Source: Gammaproteobacteria bacterium
GTDB taxonomy: Bacteria > Pseudomonadota > Gammaproteobacteria > Steroidobacterales > Foliamicaceae
DNA: 64,000 bases
Assembly: GCA_026708965.1 (NCBI GenBank)
Contig: JAPOTY010000006.1
Coordinates: 97,534 to 161,533 of the forward strand
Direction: 5' to 3'
A program made the position numbers and the translations under genes. Under the pieces are notes generated by a model. That model was not told where the DNA came from. It worked only from the letters and a program-made list of their open reading frames with translations, and ran no database searches. Shown here piece after piece: positions 42,793 through 52,343 of the stretch. The first letter of the stretch is position 1, and every line of letters begins with the position of its first letter.

Positions 42793-43968
42793 ATGTATAT
42801 CAACTTCTGGTACGCCGCCGAACGGTCCGAGAAGCTCACGTCCGAGGCTCCCATCCGGGTGCGGATGCTCAGCCACGAATTCGTTCTGTTCCGCGATTCC
42901 GAGGGCAAGGCCCACTGCTTGAGCGATACCTGCATCCATCGCGGCGCGGCGCTGTCGGGCGGCAAAATCAAGGGCGACTGCGTGCAGTGTCCTTATCACG
43001 GCTGGCAGTACGACGGCAGCGGCCGCTGCGTGAATATTCCCTCGCTGGGCCCGGAAGGCCGCACCAAGGTGCCGCCGCGCGGCCAGGTGGACGCCTATCC
43101 CACCGAGGAGCGCTACGGCCTGATCTTCGTGTTTCTGGGCGATCTGCCCGAAGAGGAACGCCCGCCCATCATGCCGATTCCGGAATGGGGCAAGGATGGT
43201 TGGCGGGCCGGCACCATGGACTACCACTGGCACGCCAACTACGAGCGCGCCGTGGAGAATGGCTTGGACCCTGTCCACAACGAGTTCGTGCATCCCACCC
43301 ACGGCTATTCCGGCGAGCGCAACGACTACAAGGTCAACGAGCTGCGCCTCGAGGAGCATGAGCACGGCTTCGCTTTTATGCACACTTTCCAGGCGCCGCC
43401 GCTGAAGAACTGGCTGATGAAGCGGATCCGCAACTACGATGGCCCGCTCGATGCCGGCTCCGGCCACCACGGCCCCCATGGCCTGTACACCTATATCCAT
43501 CTCACGCCCACCAAGTGGTTCCATCAGTACGTATGGGAAACCCCGGTGGATGAGCACTATTTGCACACTTTCCTGGTGTCCCTGCGCAACTGCATCATTC
43601 CCAAAAACAAGTGGCTTCTGGGTATTGCCGACAAGCAGACGGACAAGCGCAATTTCGCCATCGCCGAGCAGGACCGCGTCGTGATCGAGAAGCTCGGCCC
43701 GGTCTGCACGCCGGCCGAGCGCAGCACCCGCGAGCTGCTGATGCCGGGGGACAATGTGATCCGGCTCTACCGCGAGCGTCTTGAGGAATGGGACGCGAAG
43801 GGCTGGCGCATCGATGCCGATGAACTCAAGCGCATGCACGCCAAGCGCAACGTGGTTTACGCCATTCCCTCGCCGGCGCGCCGCAAATCCAAAGCCTGGG
43901 TGCTCGATCCCGTGCCCTTGGTGGCGCCCAAACCCACCGCCCAACCCCTGCGCGCCGTCGGCGCCTAA
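42793..43968 (+). CDS. Rieske non-heme iron oxygenase, terminal component
   Basis: A 391-residue oxygenase. The Rieske [2Fe-2S] ligands are Cys47/His49 (CIHRG) and Cys66/His69 (CPYHGW). The mononuclear iron site is ENGLDPVHNEFVHPTHG (about 152-168), with the bridging Asp and two His. It resembles aromatic or sterol-type ring oxygenases acting on larger substrates. No ferredoxin or reductase gene is adjacent, so it must borrow them. TACAAT at 42754-42759 is a possible -10, and a GAGGAG ribosome-binding site precedes the ATG. A terminator follows. Confidence 0.92.
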   Translation: MYINFWYAAERSEKLTSEAPIRVRMLSHEFVLFRDSEGKAHCLSDTCIHRGAALSGGKIKGDCVQCPYHGWQYDGSGRCVNIPSLGPEGRTKVPPRGQVDAYPTEERYGLIFVFLGDLPEEERPPIMPIPEWGKDGWRAGTMDYHWHANYERAVENGLDPVHNEFVHPTHGYSGERNDYKVNELRLEEHEHGFAFMHTFQAPPLKNWLMKRIRNYDGPLDAGSGHHGPHGLYTYIHLTPTKWFHQYVWETPVDEHYLHTFLVSLRNCIIPKNKWLLGIADKQTDKRNFAIAEQDRVVIEKLGPVCTPAERSTRELLMPGDNVIRLYRERLEEWDAKGWRIDADELKRMHAKRNVVYAIPSPARRKSKAWVLDPVPLVAPKPTAQPLRAVGA

Positions 43969-43983
43969 CTCCCCGCCCCTTCT

Positions 43984-44009
43984 CCCGGTTGTGGCATGCC
44001 GCAACCGGG
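43984..44009 (+). terminator. Strong palindromic terminator after the Rieske gene
   Basis: CCCGGTTG (43984-43991) pairs with CAACCGGG (44002-44009), and the 10-base loop can itself pair (GGC-AT-GCC). The bases after it are CTTTA, a weak T tract. Its position right after the Rieske stop supports a role in termination. Confidence 0.6.
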
Positions 44010-44167
44010 CTTTAGCTGGCGTGTGCTTCCTCTGCCCTCTTCCTCGCGGGAGACGCCAGACGTTGGCCGCTTCGATTCGCTCTCGCTTCCTGTGAGGGTC
44101 GCTTCGATCCGCCCTCTTTGCGCGCTTGCCTCTCGCGGGAGGCGCAAGGCATCGGGCGCTTCGATTC

Positions 44168-44274
44168 GCCCACTGCTTGCTTCCTTCTTCCGGGAGACGC
44201 ATGAATACATCCATGTAGCTTGCTCCGGCATCCCTGCCTCCGATACTCCCGGAAGAAGGAAGCAAGCAGTGGGC
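44168..44274. repeat. Palindromic element, copy B (29-bp arms)
   Basis: Bases 44168-44196 are perfectly complementary to 44246-44274. The centre is again 49 bases, beginning ACGCATGAA, with a TACATCCATGTA hairpin and a second GGCA/TGCC hairpin with loop TCCC. The arm sequence differs from copy A almost throughout, yet both arms of this copy match each other exactly. Confidence 0.85.
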
Positions 44275-44314
44275 TTGCGGGGTGCCAGCCCTTTTAGGGT
44301 CTGCGCCAGCCGGA

Positions 44315-44424
44315 GCCTGTTTGCGCGTTCCCCTCTCGCGGGAGTGTCGGCGACAGGGATGTCGCCGCCAAGCCCCATGGATGGGTTCATGCGTCTCCCG
44401 CGAGAGGGGAACGCGCAAAGAGGC
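44315..44424. repeat. Palindromic element, copy C (30-bp arms, reversed)
   Basis: Bases 44315-44344 pair with 44395-44424 with one mismatch. The 50-base centre, read on the minus strand, begins ACGCATGAA and holds CCCATCCATGGG and GGCGACATCCCTGTCGCC hairpins. It is inverted relative to copies A and B. Confidence 0.85.
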
Positions 44425-44541
44425 GAACCCGAAGCGGCATGAGTCTCCCGGAAGGAAGGGGCAAGAACAGGCGGGATCGAAGCGCCCGAAAGCCTAATGA
44501 ACAGACGGGATCGAAGGGCCCGGAAAGGGTCGGCTGTGTTG

Positions 44542-47500
44542 CTATCCGGTGAGCGAGGCGGGTTTGGCTGCGGGTGTGATGCGGGAGCGCAGCCAGCGGC
44601 GGGCATCGCCGCCGATGGCCATGACGCAGGGCACGTAAACCAGCACCAGCGGCGGCGCCAGCATCATCCCGAACACCAGCGTGATCGCCAGCGGCTGCAC
44701 CAGCTGCGCTTGCACGCTGCTCTCGAACAGAATCGGCGTGACCCCCACGATCGTTGTGATGCTCGTCATCAGCACCGGCCTCAGCCGTTCCCTGGCGCCG
44801 GCCAGCAGCGCCTCCATGAGGGAATCGCCTTCCTCCCGATGCCGCTGTATCGCCGAAACCAGGATAATCGAATCATTCACCAGAACGCCCGCCAGCCCCA
44901 ACAGCGCCACCAGGCTGAACATGCTCAGATTGAAGCCGAGGGCCATATGCCCTAGGATGGCGCCCACTAGGCCGAAGGGAATAACGCTCATCACCACCAG
45001 CGGCGTTCCGTAGCGTGCGAATACCCAAGCCAGCACGATATAGATGCTGCCCAGCGCCACGATTCCCGCCATGCGGAAATCCGCCAGCGCCTCGGTTTGC
45101 TGCTGGGCGCGCCCCTTGAAGTTCACGGACACGCTGTATTGCTGCCGCACCGTGCGGATAATGCCCTGCTGCTCCATGGCGCGGATCACCTGCCCGCTGG
45201 TGGTGATCGCGGGATTCAGGTCGGCCGATACGCTCACCTGCGTCAAGCCGTCGATTCGGCGGATTTGAGCGAAACCGACCCGCTGGCGCAGATTCACGAT
45301 CTCCGTAAGCGGCACCTCCTGGCCGGCGCGCGAGCGGAGGTGCAAATTGCGCAGTCCAGCCTGGCCCGGGCCCGCTTCCGGCAACTTCACCAGCACCTTG
45401 AGCTCCTCCTCCTCCCTGGGGACCCGGTCCGCTAGCGCGCCTTCGTACGCATTGCGCACCTGCCGCGCCACTTCCGCCGCGCTAAAGCCCATGGCCTCGC
45501 CCGCCGGCGTGATTTCAAGAAGCACTTCCTGTTTTCCGCGCGGCAGATCGTCATCGACGGAATCGACCCCGGGCACCGCCATCAGCCAGCGCGCCACGTA
45601 GCCTGCGGCCGCCTTGAGGTCTTCCAGGTTGCTGCCGGAAAGGCTCAGGTCCAGATCGGCGCCCGGCGGCCCGGCGATCTGGCGCGAAAAGAAGATCAGC
45701 TTCTCCACGCCCGCCGCCCGGCGGGTCTCCTGCTTCCAAGCTTCGATAAACGCCTCGTTGCGAACCGAACGAATATCGCCGGGCGCCAGTTCCAGCGTGT
45801 ACACCCCCATGTGGTCGCCGCTCACCTCCAGCGGCGCATTGCCCACGCCCGGATCGCGGGTGGCCACGGAGCCCACTCCAAAGACCACCAGCTCTTCCGG
45901 CGCGGCGCCAAGGCGGCGCTCCGCCGCCCGCGCGGCCCGTCCCAGCTCCGCCACCATTGCCTCCGAATCGCGCCTCGGGGCGCCCGGCGCCAAGGCAAAG
46001 TTGGCATAAACCAGATCCGACTCCGGGGCCGGGAAGAAATCGAAGCCGACGCGCCCGGTGCCCATCAGCGCAACGGACAGGAGGAACAGGCAAACAGCCG
46101 TGGTGACGCTGGCGTAGCGCTGGCGCAGGGCGCTTTCAAGCAGCCGGTTGAAAGAGCCGTCCCGCAAGCGTTCGAAGCCGGTCTCGAATCGTTGGCGCCA
46201 GCGCGCCGGCGGCCGCTGGGCGCCCAGCGCGGAACGCAGATGCATGGGCAGAACGAGGAAGCATTCCACAAGGCTCGCTAGGATCACCAAGCCCAGAGTA
46301 ATGGGCAGTTCCCTCACAATGCTTCCCACCTCCTCCTCGATCAGGAGGATGGGCAGGAAGGCCGCCAAGGTGGTGAGGGAAGCCGCCATGACCGGCGGAA
46401 ACATCACCTGCGAGGCGCGCTCCGCCGCTTCGCCGCCGGGCACTCCGGACGCATGCAGCTTGCTGGCGTGCTCCGACACCACGATGGCATCGTCCACGAT
46501 GATGCCGATGCCCATGATGAGCGCAAACATGCTGATCATGTTGAGGCTCAATCCCACCGCGGCCATGCCCGCCATCGCCGCCAGAAACGAAACGGGAATG
46601 CCCACCGCCACCCAGAATGAGGGGCGTCCGCCCAGGAACACGTAGAGAACGGCCAGCACCAGCAGCAGCCCGCTGAAGCCGTTGGTCAACAGCATGTTGA
46701 CGCGTTGCGTGACCTGCTCGGCGAATACGTCGAACAGCTCCACCTTGAGGCTGCTCGGCGCCCGGGCCTTGAACGTCTCGAGGTAGTTCTCAACGATCTG
46801 CTGGGCCACCATGGAATCCGAGCCGCGGCTGCGGCGCACGTTGAGGTTGATCGAAGGATGCCCGTCCACCCGCCGCGCCACTTCGCCCTCGGCTGAAGTT
46901 TCGTGGATTCGGGCAATATCCTTAAGGCGCAGGCGCTCGCCGGAATCGCTGGCCAGCACCTCCACTTCGCCCAGCTCCGCCGCCGTGCGGGCCCGGCGTT
47001 CGCTGCGGATCTGGCGGGATATGCGTTCGTTATCCACGGTGCCGCCCGGCAGATCGAGGCTGGAGCGCGCAATCCGCTCGGCGACATCGTCCAGCGTCAG
47101 GTCGAGGCGGCGCAAGGTTTCGGCCGGCACCTCAACGCGCAGCTCGCTCCTGCGCAGCCCGCTCATGCGCACCGAGCTGACCCCGAGCTGCAGCAGATCG
47201 TTGCGGATTTCCCAAGCGTACGACTTGAGCGCGCTCTCGCTGAACGGCCCGGAAATCTCGATATTGCAGATCACCTCGCTGGGCTGCAGCAGGCGCACCA
47301 CGGGGCGCTCCATTTCCTGCGGGAAGGTGGCCACCCGGGCCACCGCCGACTGCACATCGGTCAGCGCCTTGGCCATGTTGCTGCCGAAATCGAACTCGGC
47401 GTTCACCACCGCCCGCCCGTCGAAGGCCGTGGCATCGAGCTTGTCCACGTTGTCCAGCAGCAGCAGTTCGCGCTCCAGCGGCTCCACCACGTTAGCCTGT

Positions 47501-47685
47501 ATGTCCTGCGGGCTGGCCCCTGTCCAAGTGATATCGATCTGGATCTGCTCAATCGAGAAATCGGGCATCAGCTGCCGGTTGAGCTGGCCCAGGCCCAGCA
47601 GCCCAAACAGGATCATCAGCGCCAGAATCAGGTTGCCGGCCACCTTGTGGCGGGCGAAGAACACGAGGAAGCGGTTGCTGGCCAT
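44542..47685 (-). CDS. RND-family efflux transporter (AcrB-like)
   Basis: A 1047-residue inner-membrane proton antiporter with 12 predicted helices and two large periplasmic loops. It belongs to the heavy-metal/drug RND superfamily: GIGIIVDDAIVVSEHASK (helix 4 acidic residues) and the LMTSITTIVGVTPIL helix are visible. Residues before MASNRFL are excluded; ATG 47685 is used, although a TTG at 47697 is also in frame. The adaptor gene ends 18 bases upstream. No TolC-like gene is near, so an unlinked outer-membrane channel is needed. Confidence 0.93.
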   Translation of the reverse strand: MASNRFLVFFARHKVAGNLILALMILFGLLGLGQLNRQLMPDFSIEQIQIDITWTGASPQDIQANVVEPLERELLLLDNVDKLDATAFDGRAVVNAEFDFGSNMAKALTDVQSAVARVATFPQEMERPVVRLLQPSEVICNIEISGPFSESALKSYAWEIRNDLLQLGVSSVRMSGLRRSELRVEVPAETLRRLDLTLDDVAERIARSSLDLPGGTVDNERISRQIRSERRARTAAELGEVEVLASDSGERLRLKDIARIHETSAEGEVARRVDGHPSINLNVRRSRGSDSMVAQQIVENYLETFKARAPSSLKVELFDVFAEQVTQRVNMLLTNGFSGLLLVLAVLYVFLGGRPSFWVAVGIPVSFLAAMAGMAAVGLSLNMISMFALIMGIGIIVDDAIVVSEHASKLHASGVPGGEAAERASQVMFPPVMAASLTTLAAFLPILLIEEEVGSIVRELPITLGLVILASLVECFLVLPMHLRSALGAQRPPARWRQRFETGFERLRDGSFNRLLESALRQRYASVTTAVCLFLLSVALMGTGRVGFDFFPAPESDLVYANFALAPGAPRRDSEAMVAELGRAARAAERRLGAAPEELVVFGVGSVATRDPGVGNAPLEVSGDHMGVYTLELAPGDIRSVRNEAFIEAWKQETRRAAGVEKLIFFSRQIAGPPGADLDLSLSGSNLEDLKAAAGYVARWLMAVPGVDSVDDDLPRGKQEVLLEITPAGEAMGFSAAEVARQVRNAYEGALADRVPREEEELKVLVKLPEAGPGQAGLRNLHLRSRAGQEVPLTEIVNLRQRVGFAQIRRIDGLTQVSVSADLNPAITTSGQVIRAMEQQGIIRTVRQQYSVSVNFKGRAQQQTEALADFRMAGIVALGSIYIVLAWVFARYGTPLVVMSVIPFGLVGAILGHMALGFNLSMFSLVALLGLAGVLVNDSIILVSAIQRHREEGDSLMEALLAGARERLRPVLMTSITTIVGVTPILFESSVQAQLVQPLAITLVFGMMLAPPLVLVYVPCVMAIGGDARRWLRSRITPAAKPASLTG

Positions 47686-47703
47686 CTTGAGGGGCAACAG
47701 GCC

Positions 47704-48822
47704 CTATTCCACGATCACCGCGAGGGCGTTTTCGCCGGCTTCGCGAAGTTGCGTGATCACCACCTGCTCGCCGTTTTGCAAGGCGTTGTCCGTCGCGGCG
47801 CCCAGCAGCATGAACTCGCCGTCGTAGCCGACCAGCTCAACATGGCGGGTGCGCAGCCGCCCGTCCTGCACCACGTACACCCGGTCTTCGCCATAAAGCA
47901 CGGTTTCGGGCATGGGCGCCACCCCGGAGTAGAGGCGATCCTCAAGTTCGATTCGCACAAAGGCGCCCGGCCGCAAGGGCGTATCGACCGAAGTGTCCAG
48001 CAATTCGGCAAATACGCGGATGCCGCCGCTGGCGGCGGCGATCTCGCCGCCGATGCGCTCGATGCGCGCCTCGTACTCCAGCTCGGTTTCGCCGATCTCC
48101 CAGAAGATGCGGGCCTCCCGTCCGGCGAGGCTGCCTTCCGAGAGCAGCCGTCCGTACTGCTCGTTGGAAAGCGGGAAGCCCACCTCCAGCGAGGAAGGAT
48201 CAACAATGCTCGCCACCCGGTCGGTGGTGGACAATTGGCGGCCTAGGTTGGCGGCCACGTTGACCAAAACTCCGTCATAGGGCGCCACCAGGCGCGTGTC
48301 GGCCAGGTCGCGCTCGGCCCGCCGGGCGCCGGCCTGGCTGCGCTCTAAGGCGGCCCGCGCCATTTGCAGCTCCAGAACCGCTGTGTCGCGCTGCTGGGCG
48401 GATACATTGCCTTCGGCGAACAGGGCCTCGATCCGCTGCATGTCCTGCTCCCTGAGACGCAACTGGGCTTCGGATTCCACCGCCGCGGCCCGCAACTCCG
48501 CCAGGGCGATTTCATAATCGAAAGGATCCACCCTCAGCAGCAGCTCGCTCTGCCTGACGGCGCCGCCTTCACGAAAGTTGCGCCCCACTTCCACGATCGC
48601 CCCTGGCGTGAGCGCCCGCAATTCACTCTCCCGGCCGGCCACGATTTCGCCGTAGAGCTTGAGGGTGGGCCGCAGATCTTGGAAGCGCGCTGTGGCGGTC
48701 CGCACCGGCCACTGCATTTCGGCCTGCTCCACCGGCGCCATGCTGGGCCTTGTGAGCACCAGCGCAGCGATCAGGCCTGCCGTAACGAGCCCTATCAGAA
48801 GCGGGAGGGTCTTGCGTCGCAT
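47704..48822 (-). CDS. RND periplasmic adaptor subunit (membrane fusion protein)
   Basis: A 372-residue protein with an N-terminal signal/anchor (about 5-25), a biotinyl-lipoyl-like domain (LYGEIVAGRESELRALTPGAI and DTRLVAPYDGVL), a helical hairpin (about 105-165) and a beta-barrel C-terminal part. It links the RND pump to an outer-membrane channel. First gene of the two-gene pump operon; its start is divergent from the TonB receptor gene at 48997. Confidence 0.92.
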   Translation of the reverse strand: MRRKTLPLLIGLVTAGLIAALVLTRPSMAPVEQAEMQWPVRTATARFQDLRPTLKLYGEIVAGRESELRALTPGAIVEVGRNFREGGAVRQSELLLRVDPFDYEIALAELRAAAVESEAQLRLREQDMQRIEALFAEGNVSAQQRDTAVLELQMARAALERSQAGARRAERDLADTRLVAPYDGVLVNVAANLGRQLSTTDRVASIVDPSSLEVGFPLSNEQYGRLLSEGSLAGREARIFWEIGETELEYEARIERIGGEIAAASGGIRVFAELLDTSVDTPLRPGAFVRIELEDRLYSGVAPMPETVLYGEDRVYVVQDGRLRTRHVELVGYDGEFMLLGAATDNALQNGEQVVITQLREAGENALAVIVE

Positions 48823-48996
48823 CGTGGGCTATTGTCGCCTATTTATTAAGGAGTATTTCGGTTGGGTTGATGCCGGCGGATTCGCAGCCGGGTAGCCGGG
48901 GCATCCATCCGCAGTATTTCCGTCGAATAGAATCTCTAATCATGCTTGCGGGCTTGAAGCATCCGCGAGGCAACCACGAAAGGAGATCAATCCTCT

Positions 48997-51327
48997 ATGA
49001 GCACCATGAATCAATCGACGATTTCGCAGCGTCGGCAGCGCCAGCGCGGCCCGGCGGCTGGAGCCGCTTTAAGGGAGGGGAGGCGTGTTTGCGTCTCCCG
49101 GCATGTCCTGCTCCCGGCCTTGCTCGTCTTGCCGATGCTGCCCGGGGTTTCACTGGAGGCCGCCGCGCAAACGTTGGCTCTTGAGGAAATTGTGGTGACG
49201 GCGCGCAAGCGGGATGAGAACCTGCAGGATGTGCCGTTGGCGATCACCGCGTTCTCGTCTGAGGAACTCCGCAATCGCGGGGTGTCCAATTTGTTCGAGG
49301 CGGTGGATTTCGTCCCTAATCTGGTGCTGGAGCCACGCGCCATAGGCAACGATGAGCGCCCGGTGATCCGGGGCATGCAGGGTCCGGAATTTTTCGGCCT
49401 GTCCCCGGCCGTGTCTTATTTCGTGGACGGCGTGGCGCTGGTTGCTCCATTCGGCAACCTGCCGCTGGGCAACGTGGAGCGGGTGGAAATCATCCGCGGC
49501 CCCCAAAGCGCCTTGTTTGGCCGGTCCACCTTTTCCGGAGCCATCAACTACATCACCAAGCGCCCGTCCGATGCGCTCGAAGGCGATATCGCCCTGGACG
49601 GCGGCTCCGATGGCAAGTTCGAGGTGCAGGGCAATCTTTCCGGCCCGATCATTGAAAACAGGATGAGTTTCAGGCTCGGAGCGCAATACAAGACCTTCGA
49701 CGGGGAAGAGCGCTGGACCAACGCCTATAGCGGCGAGAAATACGGGAGCAAGGAGAACATGGCCTTGTCCGGCGCCCTGTTCCTGGATGCTTCGGAAAAT
49801 CTGGAAGTGGATTTGCGGGTCACCTACTCGGAAGACGACAACGGCCCGGGCGCCTACGGGCAGTTCGCTCCGGACTACAAGCGGGATTTTGTGGCCTTGA
49901 ACCCGGATCAGCCCGGGGCGGATGCCGCCGGATGGGTGAGCGGGGAGCTCGATGCCGATGATTTAACGATCAATGTGCGCGACGACGGCTATGCCGATTA
50001 CGGCGGCCCCGGCTTCGACCAGGAAACCTGGCTGACGAGCCTGCGGCTCAGCTACGACTTCGGCGGCTACGAAATCATATCGGTGACCGGCTACAACGAC
50101 CTGTTCTGGGAGCAGCGGGATAACCAAAGCCGTACGCCGGTGAGTATTTTTGAGTTCTTCGGCGGCCCCAACGCGCCCCAGGCGGTGGACCAGTACAGCA
50201 CCGAGAGCATCGACCAGGAAATCAAGATCGCTTCGCCGCAGCAGGGCGCTTTCCGCTGGCTTTTGGGCGGCACCTACCGCCGCGACGAGCGCACCGCCAA
50301 CCGCCTGCAAGGCGCATTGCAAACCAATTTCCCCACATTCGACCAGGTTCGGAACTGGGGGGTGTTCGGAAGCGCGTCCTACGATTTCATGGAGCGCTAC
50401 ACGCTCAATATCGAATGGCGTTATCAGGAAGACCGCATTCGAGAGGAGGACCAAGGCGCCACGCCGGAGGCTTTCTCCGAGAAGTTCACCGCGTTTTTGC
50501 CGCGAATCATCCTGGAGTACGCGCCCCGGGACGACCTGATGCTCTACGCGATGTTCGCAGAGGGCTACCGGCCGGGCCGAACCCGGGAAGCCACCAATGA
50601 GGATTTCCGCCTGGAGCCCGAGCTCAACAATACCTACGAGTTGGGCGTGAAGAGCCTGTGGATGGATAGCAGGCTGCTGGTTAATGCCGCCTTTTTCTAT
50701 GTCGATTGGCAGGATCTATGGAGCCGGTTCAGTTTCTTTAGAGATCCGGATGACGCAACCACGTTGGACAGCGTGCTCACCAATGTGGGCGATGCCTCGG
50801 TTGTGGGCACCGAAATTGAGATCAGCTACGTGATCAGCGAGGGCTGGACCGCCGGACTGTCCTATGGCTTGTCGGATGTTGAATTCCGGGACGGCTTCCA
50901 GACCCGGGAGGCCACCGATCTGTTTGGCGTGGATGTCGGCCTTGAATTTGTGGAAGGCAACCAGTCCCGCTATTCGCCCAAGCAATCCATGACCTTTAAC
51001 TCAACCTGGCGGCAGGCATTGACGGCCGATTGGGAGTACTTCGTGCGCGCCGATTACAACTATCAGGCCAAGCGCTTCGCCACGGAGCTCAACACGGCCT
51101 ATTACGGCCCTTCCCACCGGGCCAACCTCCGGGCCGGGGTGGAAAGCGAAAATATCTCGATCACCGCCTATGCCAATAATCTGTTTGACGATAGCACGCT
51201 CGCGGGTTCCGGCCGGTTCGTGAACCTGCATCCGGCCACCCGGCGGCGGCCATCGGATAACTTTATCGCCGAAGGCCATTTCACTCGCGGGCGGCATTGG
51301 GGAATCGCCTTGCGCTACGCCTTCTAG
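48997..51327 (+). CDS. TonB-dependent receptor
   Basis: A 776-residue receptor. A long signal sequence (about 35-58, ending AAAQT) is followed by a TonB box-like LEEIVVTARKRDENLQDVPL, a plug (VERVEIIRGPQSALFGRSTFSGAINYITKRP) and a barrel ending in YAF. An AAAGGAGA site lies 11 bases before ATG 48997. The plug pattern is the FyuA/FhuE-like type common in sphingomonad-like and marine gammaproteobacterial receptors for siderophores or large organic molecules; the substrate cannot be told from sequence. Confidence 0.93.
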   Translation: MSTMNQSTISQRRQRQRGPAAGAALREGRRVCVSRHVLLPALLVLPMLPGVSLEAAAQTLALEEIVVTARKRDENLQDVPLAITAFSSEELRNRGVSNLFEAVDFVPNLVLEPRAIGNDERPVIRGMQGPEFFGLSPAVSYFVDGVALVAPFGNLPLGNVERVEIIRGPQSALFGRSTFSGAINYITKRPSDALEGDIALDGGSDGKFEVQGNLSGPIIENRMSFRLGAQYKTFDGEERWTNAYSGEKYGSKENMALSGALFLDASENLEVDLRVTYSEDDNGPGAYGQFAPDYKRDFVALNPDQPGADAAGWVSGELDADDLTINVRDDGYADYGGPGFDQETWLTSLRLSYDFGGYEIISVTGYNDLFWEQRDNQSRTPVSIFEFFGGPNAPQAVDQYSTESIDQEIKIASPQQGAFRWLLGGTYRRDERTANRLQGALQTNFPTFDQVRNWGVFGSASYDFMERYTLNIEWRYQEDRIREEDQGATPEAFSEKFTAFLPRIILEYAPRDDLMLYAMFAEGYRPGRTREATNEDFRLEPELNNTYELGVKSLWMDSRLLVNAAFFYVDWQDLWSRFSFFRDPDDATTLDSVLTNVGDASVVGTEIEISYVISEGWTAGLSYGLSDVEFRDGFQTREATDLFGVDVGLEFVEGNQSRYSPKQSMTFNSTWRQALTADWEYFVRADYNYQAKRFATELNTAYYGPSHRANLRAGVESENISITAYANNLFDDSTLAGSGRFVNLHPATRRRPSDNFIAEGHFTRGRHWGIALRYAF

Positions 51328-51403
51328 CCCGCCCGTGGCCGATCATCGCCCCATCAATCGGCGCGCGGGGCTGCTGGCTGAGGTGGAGTCCTGGTCGGCC
51401 TGA

Positions 51404-52273
51404 TTACCCGGAAGTCTTCAGAAACTGATCGGGATCCTCCACGAACGCAGGATAGAGCGTGTTGAAATGCGCCCTCATCCGGGCCGGAAGCGCTTCCGTC
51501 GAGTGGGTTTTGCCGCCGAAACCCTGCCACATGAGATAACCCGGCTCGCCGCTCATCCCGAGCCATGGATAGTAGCTGGATTCACCGTAGTAGGAACAAG
51601 TCATCGGCGACGAAGTGGCGTCCGGATCATCCAGTCCGGCGGCCGTGGTCCTGAGCTTGTAGGCGTCCGTCCAAGGGGCGCCGAAAAATTCGAAGGGCTG
51701 GTCCCAATCCACCCAGATCGCATCTCCAACCCGCAGCCATGGCATTTGCATGGCGTTGAGATAGGGATTTTTGATAAACGAGGCCGGGGTGACCGTTCCG
51801 TCGGGCCGGTCGGACTTGATTCCCGTGGTGGAAATGACCTGCCGCCGCGGGCTGGGGGGCCGGTATTCCACTTCGCCCGCATGGCCGTTCAAGGGGTTGG
51901 TGAAGGTATCGATCAGGGCCCCGGTTTCCTTGTCCGTGATCATCAGGCCCGCCGCATAGCGATGCTCGAACGCCGAATCGGAGATGCGCGTGTAGCGGCT
52001 CACCCGCGCCACCTCAAGATTGGCCAGATGCGTCGGCGCCTGGCCTGGCCGAAGCGCGGACATCGTGCCGCTGGTCCAGAACCATACCCGGTTGCCGCCT
52101 GTATCGCCCTTGACCTTGATGGCGGCGGTCAGTTGCTGCGCGGGATCGTTCAGATCAAACAGGGCGCTGACCATGGAAAGATCCTGCTTGGCGGCGGGCG
52201 CAGCGGCGCCAGCCAATGCAGGCGCCCCGATCGCGCCAGCCAGAAACGCCCGCCGCGTGGTTCCTGATGTCAT
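51404..52273 (-). CDS. Tat-exported DUF1838 protein
   Basis: A 289-residue protein with a Tat-type signal (TTRRAFLAGAIGAPALAGAAAPA) and a DUF1838 domain rich in Trp and Tyr (GNRVWFWTSGTM; SPMTCSYYGESSYYPWLGM). The function of DUF1838 is unknown. Two starts are possible, ATG 52282 and ATG 52273; the second has a better-spaced GGAA. It is convergent with the preceding TonB receptor gene. Confidence 0.85.
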   Translation of the reverse strand: MTSGTTRRAFLAGAIGAPALAGAAAPAAKQDLSMVSALFDLNDPAQQLTAAIKVKGDTGGNRVWFWTSGTMSALRPGQAPTHLANLEVARVSRYTRISDSAFEHRYAAGLMITDKETGALIDTFTNPLNGHAGEVEYRPPSPRRQVISTTGIKSDRPDGTVTPASFIKNPYLNAMQMPWLRVGDAIWVDWDQPFEFFGAPWTDAYKLRTTAAGLDDPDATSSPMTCSYYGESSYYPWLGMSGEPGYLMWQGFGGKTHSTEALPARMRAHFNTLYPAFVEDPDQFLKTSG

Positions 52274-52343
52274 CGATATCATTCCGGTATTTTGCTGATA
52301 ATGAGGGGAAGCGATTATGCCAGCGTCTGGCAGGAGGATCATT

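Larger units (their letters stand above)
44041..44541. repeat. Cluster of palindromic elements and half-copies
   Basis: This 500-base gap between the Rieske and RND genes holds no gene. It has two full palindromic elements (44168-44274 and 44315-44424) flanked by partial units. Each unit carries a box like CGCTTCGATTCGCC (44089, 44101, 44157; reverse complement at about 44475 and 44504), then 20-28 mostly pyrimidine bases that differ between units, then GGGAG followed by AC or GC. Partial units on the left point right and those on the right point left, towards the two full elements. Confidence 0.75.

Noticed and set aside
44041..44541. CRISPR array
   Set aside because: The conserved boxes and variable segments are irregularly spaced and point in both directions, the units carry long palindromes, and no cas gene is near.
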